A stretch of 64,000 nt of DNA from Nemertoderma westbladi (GCA_032718475.1 JAUCBJ010003493.1:1-64000); one strand, 5' to 3'; shown: positions 42,663 through 56,010, counted from the stretch's first letter. Numbers and translations: made by a program. The notes: generated from the letters alone by a model not told the origin.

Positions 42663-43079
42663 GGAAATGGATGTCATGTACAGTAGCAAAATGCACTGGC
42701 ATGGCAACATATCCAGCCACTCTACTTGAAATTATACCGGTCTGCCAGTAGAGCCTATTTTTAAAAAGAGTTAGGCCTAGGCCTTAAAAATTTTCGCTCG
42801 CTTCGCTCGCGTTTGTGTATTATGCCTGCCTACTGTACGCTCTACTCTTATTCATCATTCTAATAACTATAACAGGGATATTTGATTAGTGATATTTTAT
42901 TACAGTGTTTGTTTATTAACCTAGGCCCCTATAGAAGTAGTTCCGTGCCTTGAACTGTTTTGCACTCCCACATTATGGACAAACCGACAGATTGAGCATT
43001 AAAGGTACCGGTACCGTATCCAATCCACGTTAATTGTCATGGCCAATCAGGCCAAAGTTTTAATGTCTTTCAAAATATG
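42663..43079. other. Flank of BEL2, no gene seen
   Basis: Mixed composition with GCTCGCTTCGCTCGC near 42796. Ends at the BEL2 target duplication (AGTTG, 43080-43084). Confidence 0.45.
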
Positions 43080-43084
43080 AGTTG

Positions 43085-44324
43085 TGTAAAAGCTTTTGCG
43101 GATATAACCAGTCATTTTCTCCGCAATGTACCGTGTAGGTGCTTTTAGTGGACATAACAAGCCATTTTTACCCGTTATGTCTGTATGTGTGCTTTAGCGG
43201 ACATAACTAGCCATTTTTCCGCAATTCGCTTAATACTCTAAAAGATGACTCAGATGACGCAATCTGTCAGCTGATTTACTGCCAACGCGGAACCTGAATC
43301 TCTCTTTGTTCTTTGTTCGGCTCAGCCAATCAGAGCGATTTTCACTTTGTGTTGGACAGTGCCTACAGAAAACTCACGCAATTCAGTTCAGTGTGTATCT
43401 TTCTATATCCAGAACACCGGCTTAGGATTCTTCTGTACTTCTGTGGAAGTTTCAGACTTTGACCTAAACCTCAGAAACATCAGATGGCTTTGATTAAAGG
43501 TACGTAAAACTATTAACGCAGCACACCGCCACACCGCGGCACTACGCAACGCAATTCAACTACTGAATCATTGCTGAATCATACTTCATATCTGAATCGC
43601 CACACCGTGGCACTACGCAACGCGATTCAACTACACATACTGACTGTTCACCGCATTATTTGATTCTGTTATTAATTGGTGTTACAGTGTTATGTTTGTA
43701 TATATTTCTGATATATTTGGAGAATACCGATGAATAATCATAAAACCCACAATCTCTTTGATTACTAAAGGTTAGAGGAACAGGTTTACCGGTAGCAACT
43801 GCGACTTACATTATAGTGGTTTTTGTGTGAATTGAATGCTATTTCATAATCCCTACATGTGTCAGTTGCGATCCTCCTTATATATGATCAAATTCAGTGA
43901 CGGTCGGCAGATCAGTGCGCAGTAGTGTGAACTAGTGTGAAGTCGTGTGAAGTAGTGTGAAGGTTAATAAAGCATCTCCTAAAGAATGCGCTTTTTACGA
44001 AACTCCGTAGCCATCCAGTTGTGATTTGTATAAGTCATAACTCTGTTTTATACTTAAAGCGCCACGTCCTAAAGGAACTGTTAATATTTCCCCGAAAGTA
44101 AATATATTGTCAGAGATTATATATTAACGATCAATCGAATAATACAGTAGGTCTACACTGCAATCACTATCAAAGCATCCGAATCCAGTCTCCCTTAACT
44201 GTGGGTGAATGGTCGCGCACAGGCTGGCTTCGGCTGATGTACCTTCAGTACATTAAATAATTGATATACAAAAAGACACCTAAAATTGGCAGGTTGAACT
44301 GCTAAAGGTCTAAAAGCGCGAACA
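43085..44324 (+). repeat. BEL2 5' LTR (1240 bp)
   Basis: Contains a CCAAT box (AGCCAATCAGAGCG, about 43324), a TATA-like TTATATATGATC near 43878 and a polyadenylation signal AATAAA near 43966 (GGTTAATAAAGC). A TGTGAA(G/C)TAGTG-type short repeat lies just upstream of the AATAAA. No standard primer-binding site is visible after 44324. Confidence 0.92.
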
Positions 44325-44471
44325 TGAATAGTTTTATTCTTGTTATATATATATCGCGTTACATTGAGTAACGGTATTGGTAATAAATCACTAGGCTTAT
44401 AGTTGATACTGAATTACTAGACTTACTTTAACTGTAGTTATAGTAGTAGGCATTCAACTGTACAATCAAAC

Positions 44472-44637
44472 ATGTCTGACACAAAACAAACACTGTCAGA
44501 TAGTCTCTTAGAAAGTGCTAGAATGAGTGTTAGACAGGGTCTTAAAAAGATCTGGGACTCAGCTAAGAGTATAGAACGTCTGAGACCAAAGTCCAAGTCC
44601 CCTCCTACTGTAAGCAAGGTCATCCCTACAGTATGGA
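44472..44637 (+). pseudogene. BEL2 gag, N-terminal piece before the LINE
   Basis: An ATG at 44472 (148 bp after the LTR) opens MSDTKQTLSDSLLESARMS, reads through about 55 codons and then runs into LINE copy 1 in an open frame. It begins like BEL1 Gag (MSVSDKE...). The rest of gag is beyond the LINE. Confidence 0.75.
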
Positions 44638-47594
44638 CCCCAATGCGACAAGGTGAGCTGACTGCCTTGGCAGATAAGCTTTCTCTTAGCGCAGTGGGTG
44701 TTCAAGAGCACCGAATGCAGACTGGACAGACTGATGAGGTTCTGATTAAGGACATGGGGGGCGGTTGGCGACTCGCCCTCGCGTCAGCAGATGATAGTGG
44801 CAATGGTGGAATTGGTCTATTGATGAATCCAACTGCACATGCAGCATTGGACAAAATAGACAAAATCTCTAACCGCATCATCCGTTGCCACTTCTCATGT
44901 TCTGGAAGACTGGCTAAGACGTTTCCTAAGGTGGTTCTGATTGTGTGCTACTCTCCAACTAGTGTTGCCCCTGTAGAGGAGGTGGAAAATTTCTACCACA
45001 ATCTACAAGCAGCTACTGATGGAGTGGATCAGCATGCATTCTTAACATTCCTGGGAGACTTTAATGCAAGTCTGCATCAATCACCTACATCGCCCTGGGT
45101 CTATAGCAATAGTGTTAACCGAAATTCTGTCCATCTTCAGGATTTTATCTCTGGAAATGGATTGTTTTCGGCTGGAACCCAGTTCAAGAAGCGAACTGGA
45201 AAGCTATGGACTCATAGTGGACCCAGTGGTCACAAGTCCCAGATAGACCATATTCTGTTTCGTAGGAAATACAGGAGCTCTATACAAGACTTCAATGCAT
45301 TTACACTTCGACCCTTCTCCAGTGATCACCGCCTTATTGTGGCCAAGGTAAGACTTAGTCTGCGTGCTAGCAGAACAACGAAATCTGCTTTGCCGCGGCA
45401 TGACTGGTCCTCTCTGTTGCAACAGCCAAGTGTGAGATCCAGCTTCACACTACAGCTGAGCAACAGGTATGAGGCTCTTGCCTCTGAGGCGGCAGATCAC
45501 TGTGAGGGCTATACTGCCTTTACAGAAGCAGTTAAGTTAGCAGCTGCAGAAACAGTTCCTGTATACCCTCGAAACAGGAAAAGGGCCCCCTGGACTGACA
45601 ATAAAATTCAAAAGTGCCGAAATGACCTTCATAAGGCGCAGAAAGAGTCCCGACTCAAACAGACTACAGCGGCCAAGAATGCAGTTAAGGCTGCATCTAG
45701 GTCCCTGAACAGGCAGTACTCTGTTAATCTACAGGAGCTAATAAACCAACAGGTTGATGCCATCAATGATGCTGACAACAGCAGGCAATCATCCCAGGCA
45801 TGGAAATCGATCAATCTGCTTACTGGGCGGAAAAGCCAACCAACCACCAAGGTTAAGGCTGAATCACCAGCCGATCGCCTCAATGGTTGGAAAGCCCACT
45901 TTGAAAAGCTCCTCAATAATGACAGGGTATTGCCTGATAACTTTATAGAAGTAAAGGTGTCTGAGTCTGTACTCCCAGATATTCCCATTGGCGATATCTC
46001 CTTTGCAGAAGTGAAGGCTGCTGCAAAGAGCATTAAGACCAATCGTGCCAGTGGAGTAGATGGTGTTCCCCCTGAGGTCTTTAAAATACCTGAGTGTTTA
46101 AAGCTCATCTATCCCATCATAGTAGACATGTACCGTACAACAAGAGTCCCACAAGTAATGAAAACAAATAAGTTGGTGCCAGTTCCCAAGAAGGGCAACC
46201 TAACACTCTATGGTTCTTTTCGGGGAATCTCATTGATCTCGATTGCTGCAAAGCTATACAATAGGATTCTATTAAATCGCATCAGGGATCCCATTGAGAG
46301 ACTGCTCCGTGGAAATCAGAATGGGTTCCGTAAAGGTCGTGGGACCATGGAGCCCATTTTGGCACTTAGAAGGATAATTGAAGAATTATCAAAAAAGAAA
46401 GACAGGCATCTGGCTGTTATCTTTGTTGACTTCTTCAAGGCCTTTGATTCAGTCTCTCGCTCACGTATGTTCAGCATACTTTCATTATATGGGATTCCTG
46501 ATGAAATTATTGCAGCAATCAGATCAGTATACGATGGTTCGACAACATTTGTGTCTACTGTTGACGTGACACAGAACCATTTGAAGTGTTATGGGGCGTC
46601 CTCCAAGGAGACACACTTGCACCATTCTTGTTCATTATTGTGGTTGACTATGTTCTACGCATGTCCTTAGATCATCATAATGATGATGGGGTGATGATAA
46701 CTCCACCTACTGGTTCCAGAAGTCGAGGAAATCCTGCCAAGTACCTAACTGATCTAGACTTTGCTGATGACTTAGGAGTACTCTCAGAATCATTAGAGGG
46801 AGCCCAACGGCTCCTCAGCTCATTAGAACATGCTGCTTCTAGTGTTGGTCTTTTTATTAACTCCAGAAAGACCAAAATTCTGACAGTTAACTTTGAAAGT
46901 CCTCAGCAAGTCTCTGATCGGATGAGCATAAGCTCAAAGGATGGTATGCTTGAGCATGTCGACGACATCTGTTACCTGGGATCATGGATCCGGAAGTCAG
47001 GTGAGGACCTTCGAATGCGTAAGGGAAAGGCATGGGCAGCCTTGAATAGGCTTTCCAGGATTTGGAAGTCACCGAGAATTAATCGGAAACTTAAGGTCCG
47101 ATTATTTAGAGCAGCAGTAGTTCCAGTACTCCTCTACTGGAGTCCATGCTGGGCTCTAACTGCTGAGGATACCAAATCTCTGGATGGCACATTCACAAGA
47201 ATGCTACGCCGGATTCATTGTGTCAAGTACAATGCACACATCTCCAACCAGACATTATATAACATTGGAGGTGTCTCATTGGTTCCCCCAAGCTTGACAC
47301 TAGAACAAAATCGCCTCCGCTTTGCAGGACATTGCTTTCGCCGTGAGGACCAGCCAGTGCATAATCTTGTACTTTGGCAGCCTCATGGAGTGAATAAGCA
47401 TGGTGGACAGCCCATGACTTTCTTGAGACGCATCTTAAAGGACACTGGCCTTAAAGATGCGGATGATCTAGCAAATGTCATGGGTGATAGGGAGTTGTGG
47501 CGGTGCAATTTTGTTGACAAGCCGGCACAGCATTCTTAAAAATGCAGCTGCAATGCAGCATGCCGATCCTAGTAGTAGTAGTAGTAGTAGTAGT
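44638..47594 (+). mobile_element. APE-type LINE copy 1, inserted in BEL2 gag
   Basis: 5'-truncated relative to copy 2: it starts at CCCCAATGCGACAAGG, inside the endonuclease. Encodes the APE endonuclease (VGVQEHRMQTG, FLGDFNAS, QIDHIL, SSDHRLI), then RT (ASGVDGVPPEVFK, FRGISLISIAAKLYNRIL, VDFFKAFDSV, QGDTLAPFLFI, LDFADD) and the C-terminal LFRAAVVPVLLYWSPCWAL region. One missing G near 46564 (GACGTGAC where copy 2 has GACGGTGAC) splits the frame into 44472-46670 (as read through from gag) and 46586-47539. The 3' end is AAAATGCAGCTGCAATGCAGC and a TAG-repeat tail. Clade probably RTE/CR1-like. I cannot decide. Confidence 0.9.
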
Positions 47595-50031
47595 GTCAGA
47601 CCCTAGGCTAGTAGAGCAACATAGGTCTATCATAGGCACTAGGGCTCAAGTCAAGCAGGACCAAGAGGCAGCTGTTAAACAAGAGCAACACTCGAGCCGA
47701 GAACTTATTTCTCAGAGGCCCGATAGCTCCAGTAGTTCAGATACTGTAGAGTTGACACCCGAGCGCGGAGCAAAGATGGCAGATGCAGTTTATTCAGATC
47801 CACTTCTCATTCTTCCTGAAGCCGTACTCACTAGAGTATTGATTGCGGTGGAGGAACATCAAATGGATTGGGCGAGAAGTAAGCGATCGACCAAGGACAG
47901 TTATGCGGGATACACAAAGGAGGACCTGAAGTCTATTGTCGAGACGCAATGGAATTTCCCCGGACTCGGATTCCCGTTTAACTTATCAGAAGCTGCCTGG
48001 GAGGACTTATACAGGATGGGAGTGGTAAGGGACACTAGAGATCCAGATAAATCTCGTTCCAGCGGACGTAGAAGGGCGCTGCACCGGTAGAAATTGCCTG
48101 ATTTGCCTCCAGCCGTGAGAAGGCAACTAGCTAGTGTAGATTTGAGTAATTCTGCGCCTACAGACCAAATTATTAGGGAAGAAAGACTCCCTACTATAGT
48201 AGATGAGCCTGAAATAATTAGGCCTGTTCTCGAAGCCACTCCCTCTGTGATAGAGACCCCTGTACTTCCAGAACCTAACTCTAAATTCCCTTTGCACAGT
48301 ACTAAACTACCTGTGCCCAGTAGAATAGGCCCTGAATCCGCCCCAGTCCTGGACGCCGAGCAAGACATCAACGATTTGTCGCCCGTCGTCCCTTGTCTAC
48401 CCGCTACTATGTTGGTGGCTCCTGCTTCGGTGGTCGAGTGGGTGGATGAGGGACGGCGGGGGATGGATCTCCTGCTCGGGTGGATGCAGGAGACTGTTTA
48501 ACAGTTCAAGGGAACAGTAAGGGAAAGTAGCTTAGAGTTGCAAGAAGTGCAGCAGAGTATCGCGTTAGAACGCGATAAATTAGTAAATATACAAAGGAGT
48601 ATACCACCACCCCCTGTAACAATGTGTCAACCTGTTAGGTCTGAAGTATTTCATGCGCAAGGTGTGGAGCCTACACGCATCTATCCTGCTAAGGAAGTAG
48701 AAACTCCTATAGTAAACCCTATTAAGGGTAATTATAAACCTGTTGACAATGATATTCCATATAGACCTGATCATAATCCTAGAAATTTATATATCGATAA
48801 CTCGATATTAAATAACACGATGGCCCAAGAAAGTTTTACGCGTCAAATGGCTAGAACCGAAGCCCGTCAAGCGGTAAAGGTGGGAGAGATCGTCAAGTTT
48901 AATGGAGATGAGATGAAATGGTTACCTTTTAATGAATATTACAAAGATAACATACAGAACTCTGTACTATCTAACGGAGAGAAACTTAGATTCCTCATCG
49001 AGTGTTTGGAAGGACCTCCCAAGTTAATGGCGTTAAAGTTTATTGGACATCCAGATGGATTAAGACAAGTTTGGGATACACTAAACATCAGGTATGGTAA
49101 TAGGACAAACATAGCTAGGTATTTGTATGCGAAATTAGTAGCGCCCCGAAAGTTCCTTAGCAGCGGGATTATAGAGTTTTCCGATGAGATTCAGGAGATC
49201 TGTAGACAACTAGATTGGTTAGGTAAGTCTCATGAATACCAGAATTCTATGGTTGTAGGAGCCTTAGCATCAGCTTTGCCAAAGGGTGAAGTAGGTACTC
49301 GCTGGGACAAAAAGGTTCTCTATTTGATGGACCAACAACATAGAGATCCAACCATGACGGACCTTCTGTCATTCTTAAACCGAGAGGTAAGATTACAACT
49401 CCTAAAACAGTCTAGAGAGAAGACTCCTAAAAGTGAGGTAAGTGAAAATTCCGTTTCTAGGCAAAAGGTAAGACCAGTGTGTTATACCGATGACGGCAAA
49501 AGCCAAACTTCCCATGAGGAAAACAGCAGGAAAGACACCGAAAGATCTTACTATGTCAACAAAGCACCTAAAGACGTAAGTAAATTTAAGTCTCGAACCA
49601 GTGACAGGAGAGAACAGGTAACAAAAACTCCTCCTACGTCTCCTAAGAAAATTCATGGAAGAAAGCCTGAGGAAAGAACAAGTGTGCACCACACAGCACA
49701 GGTTAAAGTAAGTAACATCAAGCCCAAATGTGTATTGTGTGACGGACCCCATCGCTTGTGTGGGTGTGATGAATTCTTAAAGAAATCCCTAAAGGATAGA
49801 TGTGATGTCATGTGGGATAAGCGGTTGTGTTATAATTGTCTCAGACGAGGACACCAACGGCGGACCTGTTACTCAGATGCTAGGTGTGCTAAGTGCGGCA
49901 CGAAACATCATATCTTGCTGCACACAGAATTTGAAAGAACCCGCACGTGTCAGGTAAGTGAGCCCGAACTACATGTCCAATTCAGTGATGTGAACGACAC
50001 TGACCACAGCTCTGAGATGGAAGGATTCTAA
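47595..50031 (+). pseudogene. BEL2 gag, main part, with two in-frame stops
   Basis: One reading frame with stops TAG 48088-48090 and TAA 48499-48501. A Ser/Gln-rich segment leads to a possible N-terminal Gag domain (YTKEDLKSIVETQWNFPG), then DUF1759 (VKFNGDEMKWLPFNEYYKDN, about 48895), and zinc knuckles (CVLCDGPHRLCGC, CYNCLRRGHQRRTC, CAKCGTKHHILLH, 49735-49925). It ends at 50029-50031, where the protease continues in the -1 frame. Counterpart of BEL1 28092-31640 but without the long coiled coil. Confidence 0.85.
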
Positions 50032-50033
50032 AA

Positions 50034-51440
50034 GACGAATTCTCCAACGAAAATGAATCCTGTTATATGACAAACACAGCGGTGTATCGAGCGCTTACGT
50101 ATGAGACTGAAACCGATAGCGAGCTCCCCCTAACTATTCCGGACCGACAAGCATCTTGGAAAGCGCCAACTTCCAACGTAGGAATCCGGGAATTTCCCGT
50201 AGTGCAGTTGAGATTCCACGGGTTAAAAAAGAGCTATATAGTGAACGCCCTCCTTGACTCCGGCATCACAGGAACATTCATCGACAAAGAACTAGCCGAA
50301 GACATCTTTGCTGGACAACCCAAGTTCCGAACTAAGTTGAATCTTTCAGGAATTATGCAGGTTTGGAAATCTACAGTAGCTACAGACTACTATGTAGGCG
50401 CGTTGTCCACCCCCCAGGATGAACTAGGAGAACACAGTATAAGGTCAGTAAAAATGGTGGCGATAAAGAACTTCGCTACCAGCCAAGTGGAACCATAGAA
50501 CTGGGATGAAGACGATTTCACCCAGCAGCATGAGATACCTAGATTCAACACCGACTACCCAGGGGTACAGATACTCACTGGCAAAAATGCGCATGAGGCG
50601 CTTGAGACATTAGAGAAACGGCCTGCTCAACCGCAACCACTGCAAACCTATGCGGGAAGAACTAGAGTAGGTTGGTACTTTACTGGACCTTCCCGTAGGA
50701 CACTCATGGAAAGACTACCCAAAGATCAGGGCCATCAGGTGAGTGAACGGGAAGAAGACATCAGTGAGGGAGAGACAACCACAACTGAGGGAACACCATA
50801 CTCCTCAGATAATGACAATATTAACTCTAATGTAGATCAATGGAGACATTGCCTTGGGACGATTAATCCAGCCGACATCGCTTCCAGAGGAGCAACTCCT
50901 CAAGAACTGATAGATACTCCAGACTGGTTAGGTGGACCCGACTTCCTAAGTGAAGAAGAGGATGAATGGCCTCCTCATCTCACCACGGCTGAGATTAGAC
51001 AAGCCAAGGGAGCGGAGAAAGTCAAACCTAAAACCCGGACGAGTGAATCAAAGTTATTTAAACCCGTGATTGATCTGTCTGTACTACACATTTCAGGGGA
51101 AGACGCTGTGGGTCTAAACTCCCCCGCCACAAATAACTCTGTTGTGGAAATCAGAGAAAGAGACTGGAAATCTGGAACACCAGACGTCTTGCAGGGACTC
51201 TCACCTCTCCTGCAGGGAGCGATAAACCACTATAGCTCCTGGAATCGGCTTTGTAAGGCCGTCGTGTATTTGAAGGATGTTTCTATCGTCACTATTCCAG
51301 GACGAAGAGGAAACCTGGAATTGTATTCGAAACACAACAACTCAATCGCCCAGTTGGTCGTTTATGTTTACTGGAACGAGACCGAAAACTGTCCAGAAAC
51401 TATGGAAGGCAAGATACTCTTCCCACGACCACCTCCCTAA
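50034..51440 (+). pseudogene. BEL2 protease and RNase H-end remnant (RT deleted)
   Basis: Frame opens upstream of ATG 50067. A retropepsin-type motif NALLDSGITGTFIDKELAED lies near 50240-50300. In-frame TAG at 50496-50498, then GRTRVGWYFTGP, equivalent to the BEL1 segment before RT (HRTILGWYTRVP). Near 50835 the protein jumps to DQWRHCLGTINPADIASRG, the end of the RT/RNase H region, as in BEL1. After 51250 the sequence no longer resembles integrase. No H2C2 or DDE motif remains. Confidence 0.8.
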
Positions 51441-53175
51441 TCCAACAAACATCTTGGGACTCCCCAACGTAACAGCGTCTGGAGTGGGTGTGTGACTATA
51501 TTATTTCATATTTGTTTTTATTATTTTATATTTATGTATGTATTATTATGTAATTTTATTATAATCGTTTTCTTAATTTTATTTAGTAGAATGTTATTTT
51601 AGCGATTATTTAGTAGATTAGTGCAATATATTAGTGTTTATTACTTACTTACTTATATTATATTATATATTTAGTGCAATGGCGAGAAATAATTCTTTTT
51701 CTCTTTCCTTACTGTCCGTATCATATTATAAATACGTGACTACAGTAAGATGAAATGTCCGTACTTATTAAAGTACAATAAAGTTCCTACTATATTCAAG
51801 TATTATTGGTAAGTAGAGTATTAGGAATGCAAAATTCAGATCCTCGTGTCTCGGCTAAACCAAGCTCTGGGTAGACCTTGGAAACGACTTGCCTCTTCTC
51901 ACTGACATTGCTTCTTGCAATATTGCTCTCATACCGTATATTAAATAATACATATAGTAGCGTGATGTCCCTTTAACAGTAGCGTAAAACGCAAAATCAA
52001 TCTGTTAAACCCTTTGACCATCTGTAATTCTAGTCGATTAAGATATCGCGGCACCCACCGATATACTTGAAAGACAAAATTCTAGAATCAGTGGTTAACA
52101 TCCCCAGACATGTTCTGGAATAAATCGGTGCACATCTTAAATATTAACTATTAATATTTATGAAATCTGTCAAACAAATACAATAGAGTAAATACTTAAA
52201 AGTTAACTCTAGAAAATCTATAAATTAAAATCTGTTAAATTTTAGATCCTTTAAAATTCTAGTCGATTAAGATATCGTAGCACTTACCGATACTCTTAAA
52301 AGGACAAATTTCCTAGAATCAAGGATCCCAGTCCCCAGACATGCTCTGGAATAAAATTGTGCTTATTCCAACATTAAATAATAAAATTTACGGGAATAAA
52401 TTTAAATTCATCTCTTTTAATGAATTTGATATGTCATTTTTATACAATTTATAACATTCCCAAAATTCCATTAATTAATAGATCATGGGAGCGGAGATTC
52501 ACCCTATTAAGTGTATTAGTGTGCGAGAATCTCCAATATATAGTCAATAGCCGATAAAATTCATAAAATCATGTATAAAGGGGAATATTGACAATTAAAG
52601 AATTACTATTAAATAGCATCCCAGATCTGTATGCATGAGAATTACCCTAATTCTACCGCTAGCTTTCCATAATGTCACCATAGAAACACCCACGCTAGAA
52701 TTAGAAGCAAGTTAAAAAGATCAATAGAAAGCTTGCCCCATTGCATAGCATAGAGAATACATAGCACACTGTTAGTATCCAAGGATACGCGATAACAACG
52801 TGACATTCTGGAAGGTACTGACTAACGGACAAATGGCCTGTATGTGTACAATTGGTGACAGTTGTGTGGAATTTGTGCGTTTATAGGTGAATGTTACTAC
52901 TAAAGTGTGTTTACAGTAGCGAGTCGCAGTTGTGAAAGTAGCACTACCTCTGCAGTAAGAACCTGAAGTAAATCTAAGCCCTTGGGACGGACAGTGGAGT
53001 GATTTGCGCTGGTTGTTGTTGACGTTGTGTAGCTACTATGTTGGCGATAGACACAGCGGCGACAGTACATCAGCACTGAGGATCTTGCACTGTCCGGGGG
53101 CCGTGAGGGGTAGGCAGCAACGACCGCTAGCCTAATTATGATTAATTATAATATCGATAAACTCATATAGCAGCT
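51441..53175 (+). other. BEL2 non-coding spacer with a direct duplication
   Basis: AT-rich, no reading frame. Two ~113-bp blocks (52022-52135 and 52253-52365) are imperfect direct repeats sharing ATTCTAGTCGATTAAGATATCG, CCCCAGACATG and TCTGGAATAAA, 231 bp apart. The end (52870-53170) is GC-richer and leads to ORF3. Confidence 0.65.
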
Positions 53176-54686
53176 ATGACTGAGTTGATAGAAGATGAGC
53201 TTGGTATCAGGCAGCGATATACCCCACCATTGCAAGCGTTTGTTGATAGTTTAATATGCGGCGATGTTAGTCAACCTACTACGGAGGACGATGGCCATTA
53301 TATCGAACCGCCAATGTCAAAGGAACAACTCACGCGTGAATTGGACTATAGAAAATTCACCGCTCGCTATACGCATCGTAATGGTACATATATGGACTTC
53401 TTAACTACTGGTCATCCTATCGATTTACATGATACGGACGATGTCGACACCAAAAGGGAAATGATCCTATTTAAATATCATACCCAGCGGAGTCGGAACA
53501 ATAAACTGAGAATCGAACACGAAAATTCTATTTGAAACCAACTCGAAAGAGAAGACGTTAAAGAACCGGATAAACGCAGTGACTTCAACGTATGTTTGGA
53601 ATTCTTGAGAGAGACGTTGTAAAACTGGAGAAAGATCACCAGCGTTTCCCCTACAATACGTGCGTCTTTGGTATTATTATGATGAATGCCCTAGACCCAA
53701 CCAACAAACGGAAAGACAAACATCCGCGGAGACGTTGCGCTAAACACAGTTTTACTCACTATATTTACGGGAGTTTCGAGCGAAACTTGTTCGATGTATC
53801 GCTCGACTCAAACGATCCTTAAATAAACCCATGATCAGAGTTCCGGAATACTCGGTCAGACCTCCTCATTCCCTGGTGAGACCTCAGACTCTTGATCCTA
53901 ATAGTATCACGGATCCTCCCAAGCTTACTCACTGTTCAAAGATCTAGTGTTACCCGAACAATTAGTCGGTGGCACTCCGGTTGTGGGCTCCCTAGATATT
54001 CGCCCATCTTACCTAGCCGGATTGGGACGCGGACACCTAATATCGCCATTCAACCGTATAATCGTCCCTGTTAGACCCGATACAATCTGTCACCGATTGG
54101 ACACTATTCGTCAAAAGATCGGAAAAGGAACCTACGATTGTTTGGAGGAACGTGAGTTGCAGCAGCAAGTCCAAGCGGTGAACGAGTTGGCTTTATCTCA
54201 GTTTGATCAGGAAATCCAGAATCTCTAAGAAGATATCGAACTTGGACGACCATACACTCTAAACGAGTTTTAGACGAATGCTTCCAACGACAAGCAGAGG
54301 AAAATCAGCTCGAGGAGAAGCATATCGATTTAGACAGAGCCCGAGAACGCGAGTCGGAAAGAACCATCAAACCGAGGAAATTTCTCACTAAACACGGTCC
54401 ACTTACCGCTCTTGTGCAGACGAATCGTCAGGGACCAGTAAGAGTTGCTGTCTTGAAACGCGCTCTGGAGGTTGTTTGACCTCATTCTACTGAGGTTGAT
54501 ACCGATCAACCGAATACCTCGACCGGAGGATACACCGACCGTCATTCTAAACCTTCCGATGCAATTGTATTGTACCCTTCACCCAGGAGTTATAGCCCTC
54601 CTAGTAAAGTGGCTCGCCCCAAAGAGAAAAGGACTCTTGCTAGCCTCAAAAAACTGCGTAAACGCCGTTCGCGTAAGACGGACTGA
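53176..54686 (+). pseudogene. BEL2 ORF3: decayed homologue of the BEL1 accessory protein
   Basis: Coding segments follow each other in frames 1, 0, 2, 1, 0. 53176-53535 starts MTELIEDELGIRQRY and has YMDF...DDVDTKREMILFKYHT. 53592-53822 carries CAKHSFTHYIYG. 53850-53935 carries VRPPHSLVRPQTLDP. 53947-54228 is Gln/Glu-rich. 54267-54686 has an internal TGA (54477-54479) and ends in the basic tail KRTLASLKKLRKRRSRKTD. The motif order parallels BEL1 ORF3, and the extra about 150 C-terminal residues show what BEL1 lacks. The tail could be a nuclear-localisation or nucleic-acid-binding segment. Inactive here. Confidence 0.65.
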
Positions 54687-54764
54687 CTGTTTAGAGTATT
54701 TTTATATTTTAGAAACTGTGATTTTTTATATTTTATAGAATTAAATCCCATTTTCTGGGAGCGG

Positions 54765-56005
54765 TGTAAAAGCTTTTGCGGATATAACCAGTCATTTTCT
54801 CCGCAATGTACCGTGTAGGTGCTTTTAGTGGACATAACATGCCATTTTTACCCATTATGTCTGTATGCCTGCTTTAGCGGACATAACTAGCCATTTTTCC
54901 GCAATTCGCTTAATACTCTAAAAGATGACTCAGATGACGCAATCTGTCAGCTGATTTACTGCCAACGCGGAACCTGAATCTCTCTTTGTTCTTTGTTCTG
55001 CTCAGCCAATCAGAGCGATTTTCACTTTGTGTTGGACAGTGCCTACAGAAAACTCACGCAATTCAGTTCAGTGTGTATCTTTCTAAGCCCAGAACACCGG
55101 CTTAGGATTCTTCTGTACTTCTGTGGAAGTTTCAGACTTTGACCTAAACCTCAGAAACATCAGATGGCTTTGATTAAAGGAACGTAAAACTATTAACGCA
55201 GCACACCGCCACACTGCGGCACTACGCAACGCAATTCAACTACTGAATCATTGCTGAATCATACTTCATATCTGAATTGCAACACCGCGGCACTACGCAA
55301 CGTGATTCAACTACACATACTGACTGTTCACCGCATTATTTGATTCTGTTATTAATTGGTGTTACAGTGTTATGTTGGTATATATTTCTGATATATTTGG
55401 AGAATACCGATGAATAATCATAAAACCCTCAATCTCTTTGATTACTAAAGGTTAGAGAAACAGGTTTACCGGTAGCAACTGCGACTTACATTATAGTGGT
55501 TTTTGTGTGAATTGAATGCTATTTCATAATCCCTACGTGTGTCAGTTGCGATCCTCCTTATATATGATCAAATTCAGTGACGGTCGGCAGATCAGTGCGC
55601 AGTAGTGTGAACTAGTGTGAAGTCGTGTGAAGTAGTGTGAAGGTTAATAAAGCATCTCCTAAAGAATGCGCTTTTTACGAAACTCAGTAGCCATCCAGTT
55701 GTGATTAGTATAAGTCATAACTCTGTTTTATACTTAAAGCGCCACGTCCTAAAGGAACTGTTAATATTTCCCCGAAAGTAAATATATTGTCAGAGATTAT
55801 ATATTAAACGATCAATCGAATAATACAGTAGGTCTACACTGCAATCACTATCAAAGCATCCGAATCCAGTCTCCCTTAACTGTGGGTGAATGGTCGCGCA
55901 CAGGCTGGCTTCGGCTGATGTACCTTCAGTACATTAAATAATTGATATACAAAAAGACACCTAAAATTGGCAGGTTGAACTGCTAAAGGTCTAAAAGCGC
56001 AAACA
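54765..56005 (+). repeat. BEL2 3' LTR (1241 bp)
   Basis: About 98 percent identical to 43085-44324, one base longer through an A insertion near 55806. Promoter and AATAAA motifs are conserved. Followed by TSD AGTTG. Confidence 0.92.
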
Positions 56006-56010
56006 AGTTG

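Larger units (their letters stand above)
43085..56005 (+). mobile_element. BEL2: BEL/Pao element with two full LTRs, TSD AGTTG, internally deleted and carrying a LINE
   Basis: LTRs 43085-44324 and 54765-56005 begin TGTAAAAGC and end GCG(C)(G/A)AACA. The 5-bp duplication AGTTG flanks both sides (43080-43084, 56006-56010). A purine-rich GGGAGCGG precedes the 3' LTR. The interior holds gag (split by a LINE at 44638-47594), protease, a short RNase H remnant, a 1.7-kb non-coding stretch and a decayed ORF3. RT, most of RNase H and the integrase are missing. Roughly 20 differences between LTRs (about 1.5-2 percent by eye) make it older than BEL1. Confidence 0.93.

Noticed and set aside
50025-50040. 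Programmed -1 frameshift between BEL2 gag and protease
   Set aside because: The frames do change by -1 at about 50030, but no canonical slippery heptamer is visible, and the element carries several other frame breaks, so decay is the simpler reading.
53176-54686. Possibility that ORF3 is an env gene
   Set aside because: No signal peptide, no hydrophobic anchor, few sequons, and a highly charged composition with a basic tail.
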